From Bacillota bacterium (GTDB lineage Bacteria; Bacillota; Clostridia; Peptostreptococcales; Anaerovoracaceae), in contig JAFRKJ010000095.1 in NCBI GenBank assembly GCA_017431785.1, positions 1 to 64,000 on the forward strand: DNA of 64,000 bases, in the 5' to 3' direction. Positions 34,650 through 43,618 of the stretch are shown here, piece by piece. A program made the position numbers and the translations under genes. Numbering within the stretch: position 1 is the stretch's first letter; every line of letters begins with the position of its first letter. The notes beneath the pieces are model-generated. The model saw only the letters and a program-made list of their open reading frames with translations. It was not told where the DNA came from and did not search any database.

Positions 34650-35960
34650 ATGGGCACTTTTGTACCTAACACTAAAGCGCAGCAACAGGAAATGCTGAAG
34701 GAAATTGGTTACGAGAAGCTCGATGACCTCTTCGCCCATATTCCTGACGCTGTGAAGTTCAAAGACGAACTTGATCTTCCATCCGGTTTATCAGAAATGG
34801 AAGCCGCGAAGGAGATCAAAAAAATCGCAGCAAAAAACAGAATCTATGACTCCGTGTTTCGCGGAGCAGGTGCATACAGACATTATGTTCCTGCAATCGT
34901 AGGCAGTGTGACGGGCAATGAAACGCTTCAGACTGCATATACGCCATATCAGGCAGAAATCAGCCAGGGCGTACTCCAGTCCATCTTCGAGTACCAGACG
35001 ATGATATGCGATCTGACGGGAATGGATGTTTCAAACGCTTCCGTCTACGACGGAGGAACAGCAGCGGGTGAAGCAGTCGCCATGTGCAGAGGGCGCAAAG
35101 CCAACAGGGCGCTTGTTTCAGCATGCATCCAGCCATCTGTGATGAAAGTAATCGAAACCTATTGTTTCGGCAATGAGATGGAACTTGTCGTCATTCCTGA
35201 GAAGGATCATCAGACAGATGTGGAAGCACTGAAAGAACTGATGACAGATGATACCGCCTGCGTTCTGATCCAGCATCCGAACTACTATGGAAGCCTTGAG
35301 GAAGCAGCTGAAATCGGACAGATCGCGCACTCTGTCAAGAACTGCAGATTCATTATGTCAGTGAATCCGATCACATTGGGAACAATGAAGACTCCGAGAG
35401 AGTACGGCGCTGATTTTGCAATTGGCGAGGGTCAGCCTTTAGGATTGTCTCTGGCATTCGGCGGACCGTATCTGGGATTCATGGCAAGTATCGATTCCAT
35501 GAAGAGAAGTCTTCCGGGCAGAATCGTCGGTCAGACCGTGGACCACAACGGAAAGACAGGATACGTGCTCACACTGCAGGCGAGAGAGCAGCACATCAGA
35601 CGTGAGAAGGCGTCCAGCAACATTTGCTCCAACCAGGCGCTGTGCGCACTGGCAGTTGGCGTTTACCTCTCGGCAATGGGAAGTGAAGGCCTGAAAAATG
35701 TAGCCGGCCAGTGCTACTCCAAGGCGCATTATATGGCGGCGGAACTCAGCCGTATCGGTTTTGAAATCGAGAATGAAGAATTCTTCCATGAATTCGTAAC
35801 CTATTCCGATAAGAAATCATCAGATATCCTGAACGCGCTTGATGATGCGGATATTCTCGGAGGACTTCCTCTCGACGAAAACCGCATTCTCTGGTGCTGT
35901 ACTGAAATGAACAGCAAGGCAGATATTGATAAAGCCGTTGCTGTTGTAAAGGAGGTGTAG
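34650..35960 (+). CDS. gcvPA: Glycine dehydrogenase (decarboxylating) subunit 1
   Basis: 436 residues, the N-terminal half of P protein as found split in Firmicutes. The segment FRGAGAYRHYVPAIVGS and YTPYQAEISQGVLQSIFEYQT are diagnostic. It pairs with GcvPB, encoded 2 bases downstream, to decarboxylate glycine. Confidence 0.96.
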   Translation: MGTFVPNTKAQQQEMLKEIGYEKLDDLFAHIPDAVKFKDELDLPSGLSEMEAAKEIKKIAAKNRIYDSVFRGAGAYRHYVPAIVGSVTGNETLQTAYTPYQAEISQGVLQSIFEYQTMICDLTGMDVSNASVYDGGTAAGEAVAMCRGRKANRALVSACIQPSVMKVIETYCFGNEMELVVIPEKDHQTDVEALKELMTDDTACVLIQHPNYYGSLEEAAEIGQIAHSVKNCRFIMSVNPITLGTMKTPREYGADFAIGEGQPLGLSLAFGGPYLGFMASIDSMKRSLPGRIVGQTVDHNGKTGYVLTLQAREQHIRREKASSNICSNQALCALAVGVYLSAMGSEGLKNVAGQCYSKAHYMAAELSRIGFEIENEEFFHEFVTYSDKKSSDILNALDDADILGGLPLDENRILWCCTEMNSKADIDKAVAVVKEV

Positions 35961-35962
35961 AG

Positions 35963-37402
35963 ATGCTGATTTTTGAGAAATCCCGTCCGGGAAGAGGATG
36001 CAGCGCTATTCCTGCTTGTGACGTTGAACAGTACACACTTCCTGATGATGATATGAGAGAATCCGATCTGCATCTGCCTGAAATGGCGGAAGTGGATCTG
36101 AGCAGACACTATACGGAACTTGCCAAAAAGGCCCATGGTGTAAACGACGGTTTCTATCCGCTCGGTTCCTGCACTATGAAGTACAACCCTAAAGTCAACG
36201 AGCAGATGGCTGCGCTTGATGGATTCACACAGATCCATCCGCTTCAACCTGTGGAAACAGTACAGGGCTGCCTGCAGATTCTGAAGGAAACCGAGGATGC
36301 ACTGGCTGCCATTACCGGCATGAGCAACTTCACACTCCAGCCGGCGGCAGGAGCACACGGTGAGTTCACAGGACTTCTGCTGATCAAGGCGTATCATCTG
36401 GCGAATGGTGATACCCAGAGACGAAAGATCATCGTTCCGGATTCCGCTCACGGCACCAACCCGGCTTCTGCTGTTATGGCAGGGATGGAGGTTATCAACG
36501 TGGATTCCGATGAAAAGGGTCTGGTTGATGTTGAAAAACTGAGAGAAGTCTGTGCAGGCAATGATGAAATCGCGGGACTCATGCTGACAAATCCGAATAC
36601 GGCAGGTCTCTTCGATCCAAACATCAAGGAAATCACGGATATCATCCATGAATGCGGTGGCCAGTGCTATTACGACGGCGCAAACCTCAACGCTGTTATG
36701 GGGTGGGCAAGACCTGGAGATATGGGATTTGACTGTGTTCACCTCAATCTCCACAAGACATTCTCAACACCGCATGGCGGCGGCGGTCCGGGATCAGGAC
36801 CAGTAGGGTGCAAGGAGCATCTTGCGAAGTTCATGCCTGGCGTATACGCTGTTGAAAAGGACGGAGTATATGATTTTGCAAAGGCAGAAGCTAGCCTCGG
36901 TGAGATGAAGAACTTCTACGGCAACTTCCTGGTAGCTGTCAAGGCTCTGACTTACATCAAGATGCTCGGCAAAGAGGGCATTCCGGAAGCAAGCAAGAAC
37001 GCGGTACTCAACGCCAACTACATGATGAAGAAGCTGTCATCCGTCTATGACATTGCATTCAAGCCGGAAGTGTGCATGCACGAGTTCGTCATGGACATCG
37101 GAAGACAGGCGAAGGAGACAGGAGTTACAGCCATGGATATCGCCAAGGGACTCCTGGACAATGGTATCCATCCGCCTACGATGTACTTCCCGCTGACCGT
37201 CCATGAAGCGCTGATGGCAGAGCCATGTGAAACAGAATCCAAGGAAACCCTTGACTGGGCAATCGATGTTTTCATCGGATTGAACGAGCTGGCTTATTCA
37301 GATCCTGACAAACTTCATCAGGCGCCGGTAAAAACTCCGGTTACGCGTCTCGATGAGGTTGGAGCAGCGAGACATCCGGTACTCAAATACGAGTTCGAAT
37401 AG
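35963..37402 (+). CDS. gcvPB: Glycine dehydrogenase (decarboxylating) subunit 2
   Basis: 479 residues, the PLP-carrying half of P protein. K265 in HLNLHKTFSTPHGGGGPGSG binds PLP; SAHGTNPASAVMAG is another signature. AAGGAGG lies just ahead of the ATG. Followed by an 11-bp hairpin and then lpdA. Confidence 0.97.
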   Translation: MLIFEKSRPGRGCSAIPACDVEQYTLPDDDMRESDLHLPEMAEVDLSRHYTELAKKAHGVNDGFYPLGSCTMKYNPKVNEQMAALDGFTQIHPLQPVETVQGCLQILKETEDALAAITGMSNFTLQPAAGAHGEFTGLLLIKAYHLANGDTQRRKIIVPDSAHGTNPASAVMAGMEVINVDSDEKGLVDVEKLREVCAGNDEIAGLMLTNPNTAGLFDPNIKEITDIIHECGGQCYYDGANLNAVMGWARPGDMGFDCVHLNLHKTFSTPHGGGGPGSGPVGCKEHLAKFMPGVYAVEKDGVYDFAKAEASLGEMKNFYGNFLVAVKALTYIKMLGKEGIPEASKNAVLNANYMMKKLSSVYDIAFKPEVCMHEFVMDIGRQAKETGVTAMDIAKGLLDNGIHPPTMYFPLTVHEALMAEPCETESKETLDWAIDVFIGLNELAYSDPDKLHQAPVKTPVTRLDEVGAARHPVLKYEFE

Positions 37403-37418
37403 TCAAAATGTATTGTTT

Positions 37419-37445
37419 AAGGGTCTGATGCTTTATCAGACCCTT
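37419..37445 (+). terminator. Hairpin between gcvPB and lpdA (partial terminator)
   Basis: AAGGGTCTGAT and ATCAGACCCTT form a perfect 11-bp stem with a 5-base loop. Only TTTA follows the stem, so it may attenuate rather than stop transcription into lpdA, or protect the gcv mRNA end. Confidence 0.6.
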
Positions 37446-37499
37446 TATCATGAGAATTCTAATCCAAAGAATTCAGAAACAGATAAAAGCGAGGCAGTT

Positions 37500-38909
37500 A
37501 TGGATAAATATGATCTTATAGTGATAGGCGCAGGCCCCGGCGGGTATGTTGCAGCCATCAGAGGTGCCCAGAAAGGGCTCAATGTGGCTATCATTGAAGC
37601 TGATCGTGTCGGCGGCACTTGTCTTAACAGAGGATGCATCCCGACAAAGGCTATGATTCATGCATCGTCCCTTTATAGAAAGATGCAGGAAGGCGACCGT
37701 TTTGGGCTGCACGCAGAGGGTGTTTCATACGACTACGGTAAGATCTGCGACTATAAGCAGGAAACGGTGGATACCCTTGTTGGCGGTGTACAGCAGCTGC
37801 TCAAAGGCAACAAAGTAACGGTGATCGAAGGCAGAGGCATTCTTCAGAAACCTGAAAACGGCGTCAACGCAGTATGTGTTGGCAATGATAATTATTATGC
37901 AGATAATATCATTCTGGCAGCCGGATCCAAACCGGCATCACTGCCTGTGGAAGGCTCGGATCTTCCGAAGGTCATCAACAGTGATGGATTGTTCGCACTG
38001 GATCACGCGCCGGAAAACCTCGTCATCATCGGCGGTGGAGTAATTGGTGTTGAATTCGCGACTGTATTCTCAAATCTGGGAAGCAAGATTACGATTCTGG
38101 AAGCACTTCCTAAGATTCTGGACAACTTCGATAAGGAGATTTCCCAGAATCTGAAGATGATCCTGAAGAAGAGAGGCGTTGATATCCATACCTCAGCTAT
38201 GGTCAGCAGATTTGCAGAAGGAGATGACGGTTCTGTCACCGCGTTCTATGAAGAAAAAGGGAAGGAGCAGTCTGCATCTGGTGACTATATTCTAGTTGCA
38301 GCAGGCAGAAGACCAGTCACCGAAGGACTCTTCGCAGAAGACGTCCAGCCGGAGATGAACGGAAGATATGTCAAGGTGGATGACGATTTCCGCACAAGTA
38401 TTCCGGGAGTTTACGCCATTGGAGATCTCATCGGAGGCATTCAGCTTGCTCATGCTGCATCGGCCCATGGAATCCGCGCAGTGGAGAACATCTCCGGTTC
38501 TGCTGATTCACAGAACGTAATTGTCGTTCCTGCTGGTGTATATACAGACCCTGAAATCGCTACGGTCGGATTGACAGAAGCCCAGGCAAAAGAGCAGGGT
38601 ATTGAAGTGATAACTGGCAAGTTCATCATGAGCGCCAACGGCAAAAGCCTCATCACCAAAGAAGAACGGGGCTTCATCAAAGTTGTTGCAGAAGCCGGTA
38701 CAGAGAAGATTCTCGGTGCTCAGATGATGTGCGCCCGTGCCACAGATATGATTGGAGAGTTCACAACAGCCATCGTCAATAATCTCACGGTTTCTGACAT
38801 GCTCCGAAGCATCATGTCACACCCGACCTACAGCGAAGGAATCGGTGAAGCACTGGAAGATGTGCACGGCATGTCATTGCATACTGCACCGAGACCGTCA
38901 AGGAGATAA
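37500..38909 (+). CDS. lpdA: Dihydrolipoyl dehydrogenase
   Basis: 469 residues. FAD motif GAGPGGYVAA, redox-active disulfide C41/C46 in GGTCLNRGCIP, NAD motif GGGVIGVEFA and the C-terminal His-Glu pair in SHPTYSEGIGEAL. It reoxidises the dihydrolipoyl H protein with NAD. The ATG at 37500 follows GAGG; the upstream open frame runs through a hairpin and is not coding. Its place after gcvPB makes it the L protein of glycine cleavage. Confidence 0.95.
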   Translation: MDKYDLIVIGAGPGGYVAAIRGAQKGLNVAIIEADRVGGTCLNRGCIPTKAMIHASSLYRKMQEGDRFGLHAEGVSYDYGKICDYKQETVDTLVGGVQQLLKGNKVTVIEGRGILQKPENGVNAVCVGNDNYYADNIILAAGSKPASLPVEGSDLPKVINSDGLFALDHAPENLVIIGGGVIGVEFATVFSNLGSKITILEALPKILDNFDKEISQNLKMILKKRGVDIHTSAMVSRFAEGDDGSVTAFYEEKGKEQSASGDYILVAAGRRPVTEGLFAEDVQPEMNGRYVKVDDDFRTSIPGVYAIGDLIGGIQLAHAASAHGIRAVENISGSADSQNVIVVPAGVYTDPEIATVGLTEAQAKEQGIEVITGKFIMSANGKSLITKEERGFIKVVAEAGTEKILGAQMMCARATDMIGEFTTAIVNNLTVSDMLRSIMSHPTYSEGIGEALEDVHGMSLHTAPRPSRR

Positions 38910-38929
38910 TTACAACATTCATATTCAGT

Positions 38930-39001
38930 AAAATAGCAGCCCGTTCCGCTGATATCCTTGTATACTGCGGATAACAGCTTCGGGGCTGCTATTTTGTTTT
39001 T
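38930..39001 (+). terminator. Long structured terminator after lpdA
   Basis: AAATAGCAGCCC pairs with GGGCTGCTATTT, and inside it GCTGATATCC pairs with GGATAACAGC around an 11-base loop. TTTTGTTTTTG follows. The nested stem is much longer than ordinary terminators but no riboswitch class is recognised. Confidence 0.85.
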
Positions 39002-39025
39002 GTTCATTGAAACATGCAGTTCAAG

Positions 39026-39055
39026 TTGAAAACTGCCCTAAAATTATAGTATAAT
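39026..39055 (+). promoter_or_regulatory. alaS promoter
   Basis: TTGAAA at 39026-39031 and TATAAT at 39050-39055, 18-base spacer. No T-box leader is present between it and alaS. Confidence 0.7.
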
Positions 39056-39113
39056 AAAAAATCGTGAAACAGGTGAATGAACCAATACATATCAATTGGA
39101 GGATATACACATT

Positions 39114-41741
39114 ATGGAAAAACTGGGTCTGAACACATTAAGAGAGATGTTTCTGAGCTATTTCGAGAAACAGGGTCACTACAGAAGAGAGAGCTTTTCT
39201 CTGATTCCGGAAGATGATCCGAGTCTTCTCCTCATTGGTGCAGGAATGGCGCCTCTGAAGCCGTATTTCGCCGGTCTGAAGACGCCGCCGTCAAAGAGGA
39301 TGACCACCTGTCAGAAATGCATCAGAACAGGCGACATCGAAAATGTCGGATATACGGACAGACACGGAACATTCTTTGAAATGCTCGGTAATTTCTCATT
39401 CGGAGATTACTTCAAAAAAGAGGCAATCACATGGGGATGGGATTTTGCGACCAATGTACTTAAGATGCCGGAAGAAAAGCTTTGGGTCACTATCTATGAA
39501 AACGATGAAGAGGCCTATGATCTGTGGCACAACATGATTGGTCTTCCGGATCATAAAATCGTCAGACTCGGTAAGGAAGACAACTTCTGGGAAATCGGAA
39601 CAGGCGGACCTTGCGGACCATGCTCAGAAATCTACTTCGACAGAGGAGAAGAGCACGGATGCGGGAAGCCTGACTGCAAACCGGGATGCGAGTGTGACAG
39701 ATACGTTGAATTCTGGAACCTGGTATTCACACAGTTTAATAAAGAGGAAGACGGATCCTATACTGATCTGCCTCATCCGAACATCGATACAGGTCTTGGC
39801 CTTGAGAGACTCGCATGCATTATGCAGGAAACAAGCTGCATCTTTGATGTAGATACAATCCGTTCCGTACTCAGTCAGGTTGAAAGAGTATCCGGCGTTG
39901 AGTACAAAGACGGTACTGTCCCGACAGATATCTCCCTTAGAATCATCACCGACCATCTCCGTTCCATGACATTCATGATCGGCGACGGCATTCTGCCGGG
40001 CAATGAAGGCAGAGATTATGTGCTGAGAAGACTAATCAGAAGAGCCGCAATGCACGGGCGTAAGCTAGGCATCAAAGGGCCGTTTCTGACAGATCTCTGT
40101 GACAGAGTCATTGATGAGTCTGCACGGGCATATCCAATTCTCGAACAGCGCAGAATCATGATCAAGAGAGTGATCAATGCGGAAGAAGAGAAGTTCGCAG
40201 CTACCATCGATAAGGGTATGGGCATCATCGATGAATATATTGCTGATATGGTCATTTCAGGCAATAAGACGCTTGATGGCACAAAAGCGTTCAAACTGCA
40301 TGATACTTACGGATTCCCAATTGATCTGACCAAAGAAATCATGGAAGAAAAAGGGTATCAGGTCGATGAAGAAGGATTCGCCGCGGAAATGCAGCGCCAG
40401 AAGGAACTCTCCAGAACGGAAACAGAAATGGAAGGCGCAGGGTGGAAGAATGACACCAGAGAATTAAATATCTCAGGTGAAACAGAATTTACCGGCTATG
40501 ACACGCTCAGCCAGAATGCAGTCCTTGCGTACATCAGTGATGATACTTTTGCTGAACTTTCAAAAGCAGCAGAAGGCGACAAGTGCACATTCATACTCGA
40601 TAAGACTCCATTCTACGCAGAAAGCGGCGGACAAGTCAGCGATACCGGATTCATATACAATGAAAAGAGCGGTATTGCGCGCATAGAAGGCGTAAAAAAG
40701 CAAAATGGTATCTATATTCATTCAGTTACTATCGTTCAGGGTGAATTCAATGTTGGTGACCCTGTAGATGCGATGGTTGTTGCTCCTGTCCGCAATATGA
40801 CAGCTGCAAACCATTCCGCAACACACTTGCTGCATAGGGCTCTGCGCGATGTTCTGGGCGATCATGTTAAGCAGTCCGGTTCCCATGTGGACCAGAACGG
40901 ACTCAGATTTGACTTCTCACACTATCAGGCTATGACAGATGAGGAAATCAAACAGGTCGAGGAAATCGTCAACGACAAGATCAGACACTTCATGCCGGTC
41001 ATAACGAAAGTCATGGATATTGAAGATGCCAGAAAAGAAGGCGCTATGGCGCTCTTCGACGAGAAGTACGGAGATAAGGTCAGAGTTGTTTCCATAGGTG
41101 ATTACTCCAGAGAATTCTGCGGCGGTACGCATGTCGCAAACTCCGGACAGATCGGTGCTCTCAAGATTCTGAGCGAATCCGGTGTTGCATCCGGAGTCAG
41201 ACGTATCGAAGCGATCACAGGTCAGAGTATACTGGAAGATTACAACAGAGAGCAGAAGGTCATCAATGACACCGCTGCTGCTCTGAAAGCGAATAAAGAT
41301 GTTCTTGTTGAGAAAGCTGCTTCACTGACAGAGGAAATCAAGGAACTCAAGAAAGAAATCGCTGAGCTCAAGGCGGCAGAGATGAGCAAAGATGCAGACG
41401 CATTCCTCGATGATGCGAAAGAAATCAATGGCGTAAGACTGGTTACGAAGAAATTCGATGACTATGATATCGGAGATCTTAGAAATCTCTCGGATAATGT
41501 TAAGGCAGCAAATAAGAATGTCGCCATGGTATTTGCATCTGTTTCAGGCGGCAAAGTGACGTTCCTCGTTTCTCTTACCGATGATCTGGTGGAGAAGGGC
41601 ATGCACGCAGGCAAAATGATCAAGGAAATCGCAAAAGCTGCAGGCGGCGGTGGCGGCGGCAAAGCCGACATGGCCCAGGCAGGTGCAAAGGATCCGTCAA
41701 AGGTTGATGATGCGTTCGCCAAGGCAGCAGAATTACTGTAA
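39114..41741 (+). CDS. alaS: Alanyl-tRNA synthetase
   Basis: 875 residues. Class II core at the N-terminus (FLSYFEKQGH, GMAPLKPYFAG), editing domain with the metal HxxxH in ANHSATHLLHRAL and the distal CGGTHV, and the C-Ala domain ending in GGGGGGKADMAQAG. ATG 39114 is 11 bases from TTGGAGG; a TTG inside that site is not a likely start. It leads the conserved alaS-ireB-ruvX order of Firmicutes. Confidence 0.97.
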   Translation: MEKLGLNTLREMFLSYFEKQGHYRRESFSLIPEDDPSLLLIGAGMAPLKPYFAGLKTPPSKRMTTCQKCIRTGDIENVGYTDRHGTFFEMLGNFSFGDYFKKEAITWGWDFATNVLKMPEEKLWVTIYENDEEAYDLWHNMIGLPDHKIVRLGKEDNFWEIGTGGPCGPCSEIYFDRGEEHGCGKPDCKPGCECDRYVEFWNLVFTQFNKEEDGSYTDLPHPNIDTGLGLERLACIMQETSCIFDVDTIRSVLSQVERVSGVEYKDGTVPTDISLRIITDHLRSMTFMIGDGILPGNEGRDYVLRRLIRRAAMHGRKLGIKGPFLTDLCDRVIDESARAYPILEQRRIMIKRVINAEEEKFAATIDKGMGIIDEYIADMVISGNKTLDGTKAFKLHDTYGFPIDLTKEIMEEKGYQVDEEGFAAEMQRQKELSRTETEMEGAGWKNDTRELNISGETEFTGYDTLSQNAVLAYISDDTFAELSKAAEGDKCTFILDKTPFYAESGGQVSDTGFIYNEKSGIARIEGVKKQNGIYIHSVTIVQGEFNVGDPVDAMVVAPVRNMTAANHSATHLLHRALRDVLGDHVKQSGSHVDQNGLRFDFSHYQAMTDEEIKQVEEIVNDKIRHFMPVITKVMDIEDARKEGAMALFDEKYGDKVRVVSIGDYSREFCGGTHVANSGQIGALKILSESGVASGVRRIEAITGQSILEDYNREQKVINDTAAALKANKDVLVEKAASLTEEIKELKKEIAELKAAEMSKDADAFLDDAKEINGVRLVTKKFDDYDIGDLRNLSDNVKAANKNVAMVFASVSGGKVTFLVSLTDDLVEKGMHAGKMIKEIAKAAGGGGGGKADMAQAGAKDPSKVDDAFAKAAELL

Positions 41742-41781
41742 ATAATTAACAGAGTTTAAGACATTATTCTCTTATAAAGGC

Positions 41782-41811
41782 TTGTAAAGATTGGTAAACT
41801 GGTGTTATACT
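41782..41811 (+). promoter_or_regulatory. Promoter upstream of ireB
   Basis: TTGTAA at 41782-41787 and TATACT at 41806-41811 with an 18-base spacer. Confidence 0.5.
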
Positions 41812-41845
41812 TTAATCACCAAGTGAACTGATTGGAGGTTTAATA

Positions 41846-42094
41846 ATGGATAGACAGACAAGGATGTATGATAACTTTGATAAAGTCGAGCAGAAGACGA
41901 TCAAGGAGATACTGACAATCGCATATGATTCTCTTGATGAGAGAGGATACAATGCAATCGATCAGATGGTGGGTTATATTCTTTCAGGAGATCCATCCTA
42001 TATTACAAGTCACAATAACGCCAGAAATATCATCGGCAGAATCGAAAGAGACGATCTGGTAGAAGAATTAATCAAGGCATATCTCGACAAATAA
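41846..42094 (+). CDS. ireB: IreB family regulatory phosphoprotein (DUF965)
   Basis: 82 residues, full-length DUF965. The start has the phosphorylatable-Thr-containing region and the core YDSLDERGYNAIDQMVGYIL and DPSYITSHNNARNII. In Enterococcus IreB is a substrate of the Ser/Thr kinase IreK and affects cephalosporin resistance. It lies between alaS and ruvX as in most Firmicutes. Closed by its own terminator. Confidence 0.93.
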   Translation: MDRQTRMYDNFDKVEQKTIKEILTIAYDSLDERGYNAIDQMVGYILSGDPSYITSHNNARNIIGRIERDDLVEELIKAYLDK

Positions 42095-42109
42095 TCAATG
42101 CATTCTTTT

Positions 42110-42140
42110 GTGGCGGGCTTTTTGTCCGCCACTTATTTTT
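42110..42140 (+). terminator. Terminator after ireB
   Basis: GTGGCGG and CCGCCAC form a 7-bp GC-rich stem with a 9-base loop, followed by TTATTTTTG. Confidence 0.8.
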
Positions 42141-42196
42141 GATTTTTGAAAAATAGATGTAGTTTCCAATAACAAAATTATGTATAGGAGTGACCA

Positions 42197-42625
42197 TTGC
42201 GAAAAATCGGATTGGATGTAGGTGACAAAACAATAGGCGTCGCTGTCAGTGATGAACTGGACATCACTGCACAGGGAGTCATGACCATAGAACGGATCGG
42301 AATCAAGAAGGATACCAGTAAAGTACTTGATCTCATCAAGGAATATGACTGCGATACGGTTGTGATCGGGCTCCCACTGAAACTGGATGGAACGGACAGC
42401 CCGCAGACGGAGAAGGTGAGGGAATTCAGACAGAAACTTGAGAATAAACTTAAAGGAAGCGGCATGAATCACATTAAAGTCGATTATTATGATGAGCGTC
42501 TGACGACTGTGATGGCCGAGAAGGTCCTTATTGAGGCCGACATGCGTCGAAACAAGAGAAAAGAAATCATTGACCGTCAGGCGGCGATTATCATCTTACA
42601 GGGCTATTTAGACAGTCTTAGATAG
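42197..42625 (+). CDS. ruvX: Putative pre-16S rRNA nuclease / Holliday junction resolvase YqgF
   Basis: 142 residues of the RNase H-like YqgF family. Catalytic Asp is in the opening IGLDVGDKTIGVAVSD; the DERLTT motif and the C-terminal IDRQAAIIILQGYLD are intact. It probably trims 16S rRNA ends. Start is TTG with AGGAG 8 bases upstream. Confidence 0.94.
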   Translation: MRKIGLDVGDKTIGVAVSDELDITAQGVMTIERIGIKKDTSKVLDLIKEYDCDTVVIGLPLKLDGTDSPQTEKVREFRQKLENKLKGSGMNHIKVDYYDERLTTVMAEKVLIEADMRRNKRKEIIDRQAAIIILQGYLDSLR

Positions 42626-42676
42626 ATTATAAATCAATAGATTGGCATAGACTTTTCAGACTGTAAATATGAATTC

Positions 42677-42721
42677 AAAAGGGGCAGGGGAGTGCTGCAT
42701 ATCTCCCTATGCCCCTTTATC
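42677..42721 (+). terminator. Terminator after ruvX
   Basis: AAAGGGGCA and TGCCCCTTT form the outer stem, with GGGAG/CTCCC continuing it inward around a 10-base loop; a short T-run follows. Confidence 0.85.
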
Positions 42722-42751
42722 TTGACATCATAAAACAATCAATCATACAAT
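42722..42751 (+). promoter_or_regulatory. Promoter upstream of the larC region
   Basis: Perfect TTGACA at 42722-42727, 18-base spacer, TACAAT at 42746-42751, placed right after the ruvX terminator. Predicted +1 near 42758. Confidence 0.65.
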
Positions 42752-42775
42752 AATAATAACCAAGTAAAACTGATA

Positions 42776-42879
42776 ATGAAGACTCTATTTTCGATTGCAG
42801 ATCCGGTAGAAGTGGGGATATGACACTGGGGGCAATGCTGTCTCTTGGTGTTTCTTATAATGGAGATAACAGAACATGA
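42776..42879 (+). pseudogene. Remnant of a larC 5' end (frameshifted)
   Basis: From ATG 42776 the sequence reads MKTLF, then in a shifted frame FDCRSGRSGDMTLGAML and SLGV, before leaving the family pattern and stopping at 42877-42879. This matches the LarC opening (MKTL-Y-FDC-SG-SGDM-LGAL-DLGV). A one-base deletion in the fifth codon accounts for the frame change. The next gene, the larger larC-like gene, begins inside the stop codon. Read as separate small frames, 42776-42823 and 42820-42879 are chained by ATGA overlaps, so a leader-peptide role is a less likely alternative. Confidence 0.6.
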
Positions 42880-43595
42880 AGACAATATATTTGAATTGTG
42901 AAAACGGTGTCAGCGGTGATATGGTGCTGAACGCCCTAATCGATCTGAACGAAGATCCTCAGGCGGTTCGATCCGAAATACACAGAATCAGTCATTTGAT
43001 CGGAGCACCTCATGAGCATCAGCACGATCATGATCATGAACATGATCATGATCACAACCATGATGAACACGTTCACGAACACTTTCACCGCAGCTACAGC
43101 GACGTGAAGCATATCATTGAATCAATTGATGTCAGTAGTAGTGTAAAAGCTGTTGCACAGCAGATTTATGCAGTCATTGCAAAGGCAGAATCAACGGTGC
43201 ATGGCGATTCTCTGGAGGAACTCCATTTCCACGAAGTGGGACGTGATCAGGCCATTGCCAATGTGGTTGGTGTTGCGGTATGCTTAAACAAACTGAAGGC
43301 AGACAAAGTGATCGTTTCTGACATCTGTGATGGACATGGAACAGTGAAATGCGCACATGGTGTATTGAATGTTCCGGTTCCTGCGGTAAAAGCAATGCTG
43401 GATGACTGTGATCTGGCTTACAGACAGACCGAGTATGAAGGGGAAATGGTCACACCTTCAGGTTTGGCCATGGTTATCGGTAGCGGAGCAGTGACAGGCG
43501 ATAAACCGGAAGGCAGTCCAGTCTCTTCCTCTGAAGCTTTTGGCGGGAGAAGAGTAGGAAAGCATGGACTTGTCGCAGAGTTATATATAGACTAA
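42876..43595 (+). CDS. LarC N-terminal domain protein (LarC1-like, no LarC2)
   Basis: 239 residues. The start MKTIYLNCENGVSGDMVLNA and motifs LEELHFHEVGRDQAIAN, VKCAHGVLNVPVPA and EGEMVTPSGLAM belong to LarC (DUF111), which inserts nickel into the pyridinium pincer cofactor of lactate racemase. A His/Asp-rich loop (HEHQHDHDHEHDHDHNHDEH and on) at residues 48-70 could hold nickel. Full LarC is ~400 residues and needs the C-terminal CTP-binding part; here the frame stops after the N-terminal domain and no LarC2 follows. LarB and LarE are also absent. Confidence 0.85.
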   Translation: MKTIYLNCENGVSGDMVLNALIDLNEDPQAVRSEIHRISHLIGAPHEHQHDHDHEHDHDHNHDEHVHEHFHRSYSDVKHIIESIDVSSSVKAVAQQIYAVIAKAESTVHGDSLEELHFHEVGRDQAIANVVGVAVCLNKLKADKVIVSDICDGHGTVKCAHGVLNVPVPAVKAMLDDCDLAYRQTEYEGEMVTPSGLAMVIGSGAVTGDKPEGSPVSSSEAFGGRRVGKHGLVAELYID

Positions 43596-43618
43596 AATGA
43601 TGATAATGGATTAAGAAG

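Noticed and set aside
35801..36754. 317-codon minus-strand frame across gcvPA/gcvPB
   Set aside because: Antisense shadow crossing a real gene boundary with no motif.
39003..39113. T-box riboswitch before alaS
   Set aside because: Leader is only about 50 bases from the promoter and lacks the T-box sequence.
43020..43082. Short tandem repeat (CATGATCATGA-like) as CRISPR or satellite
   Set aside because: It encodes the His/Asp-rich loop of the LarC-like protein in frame.
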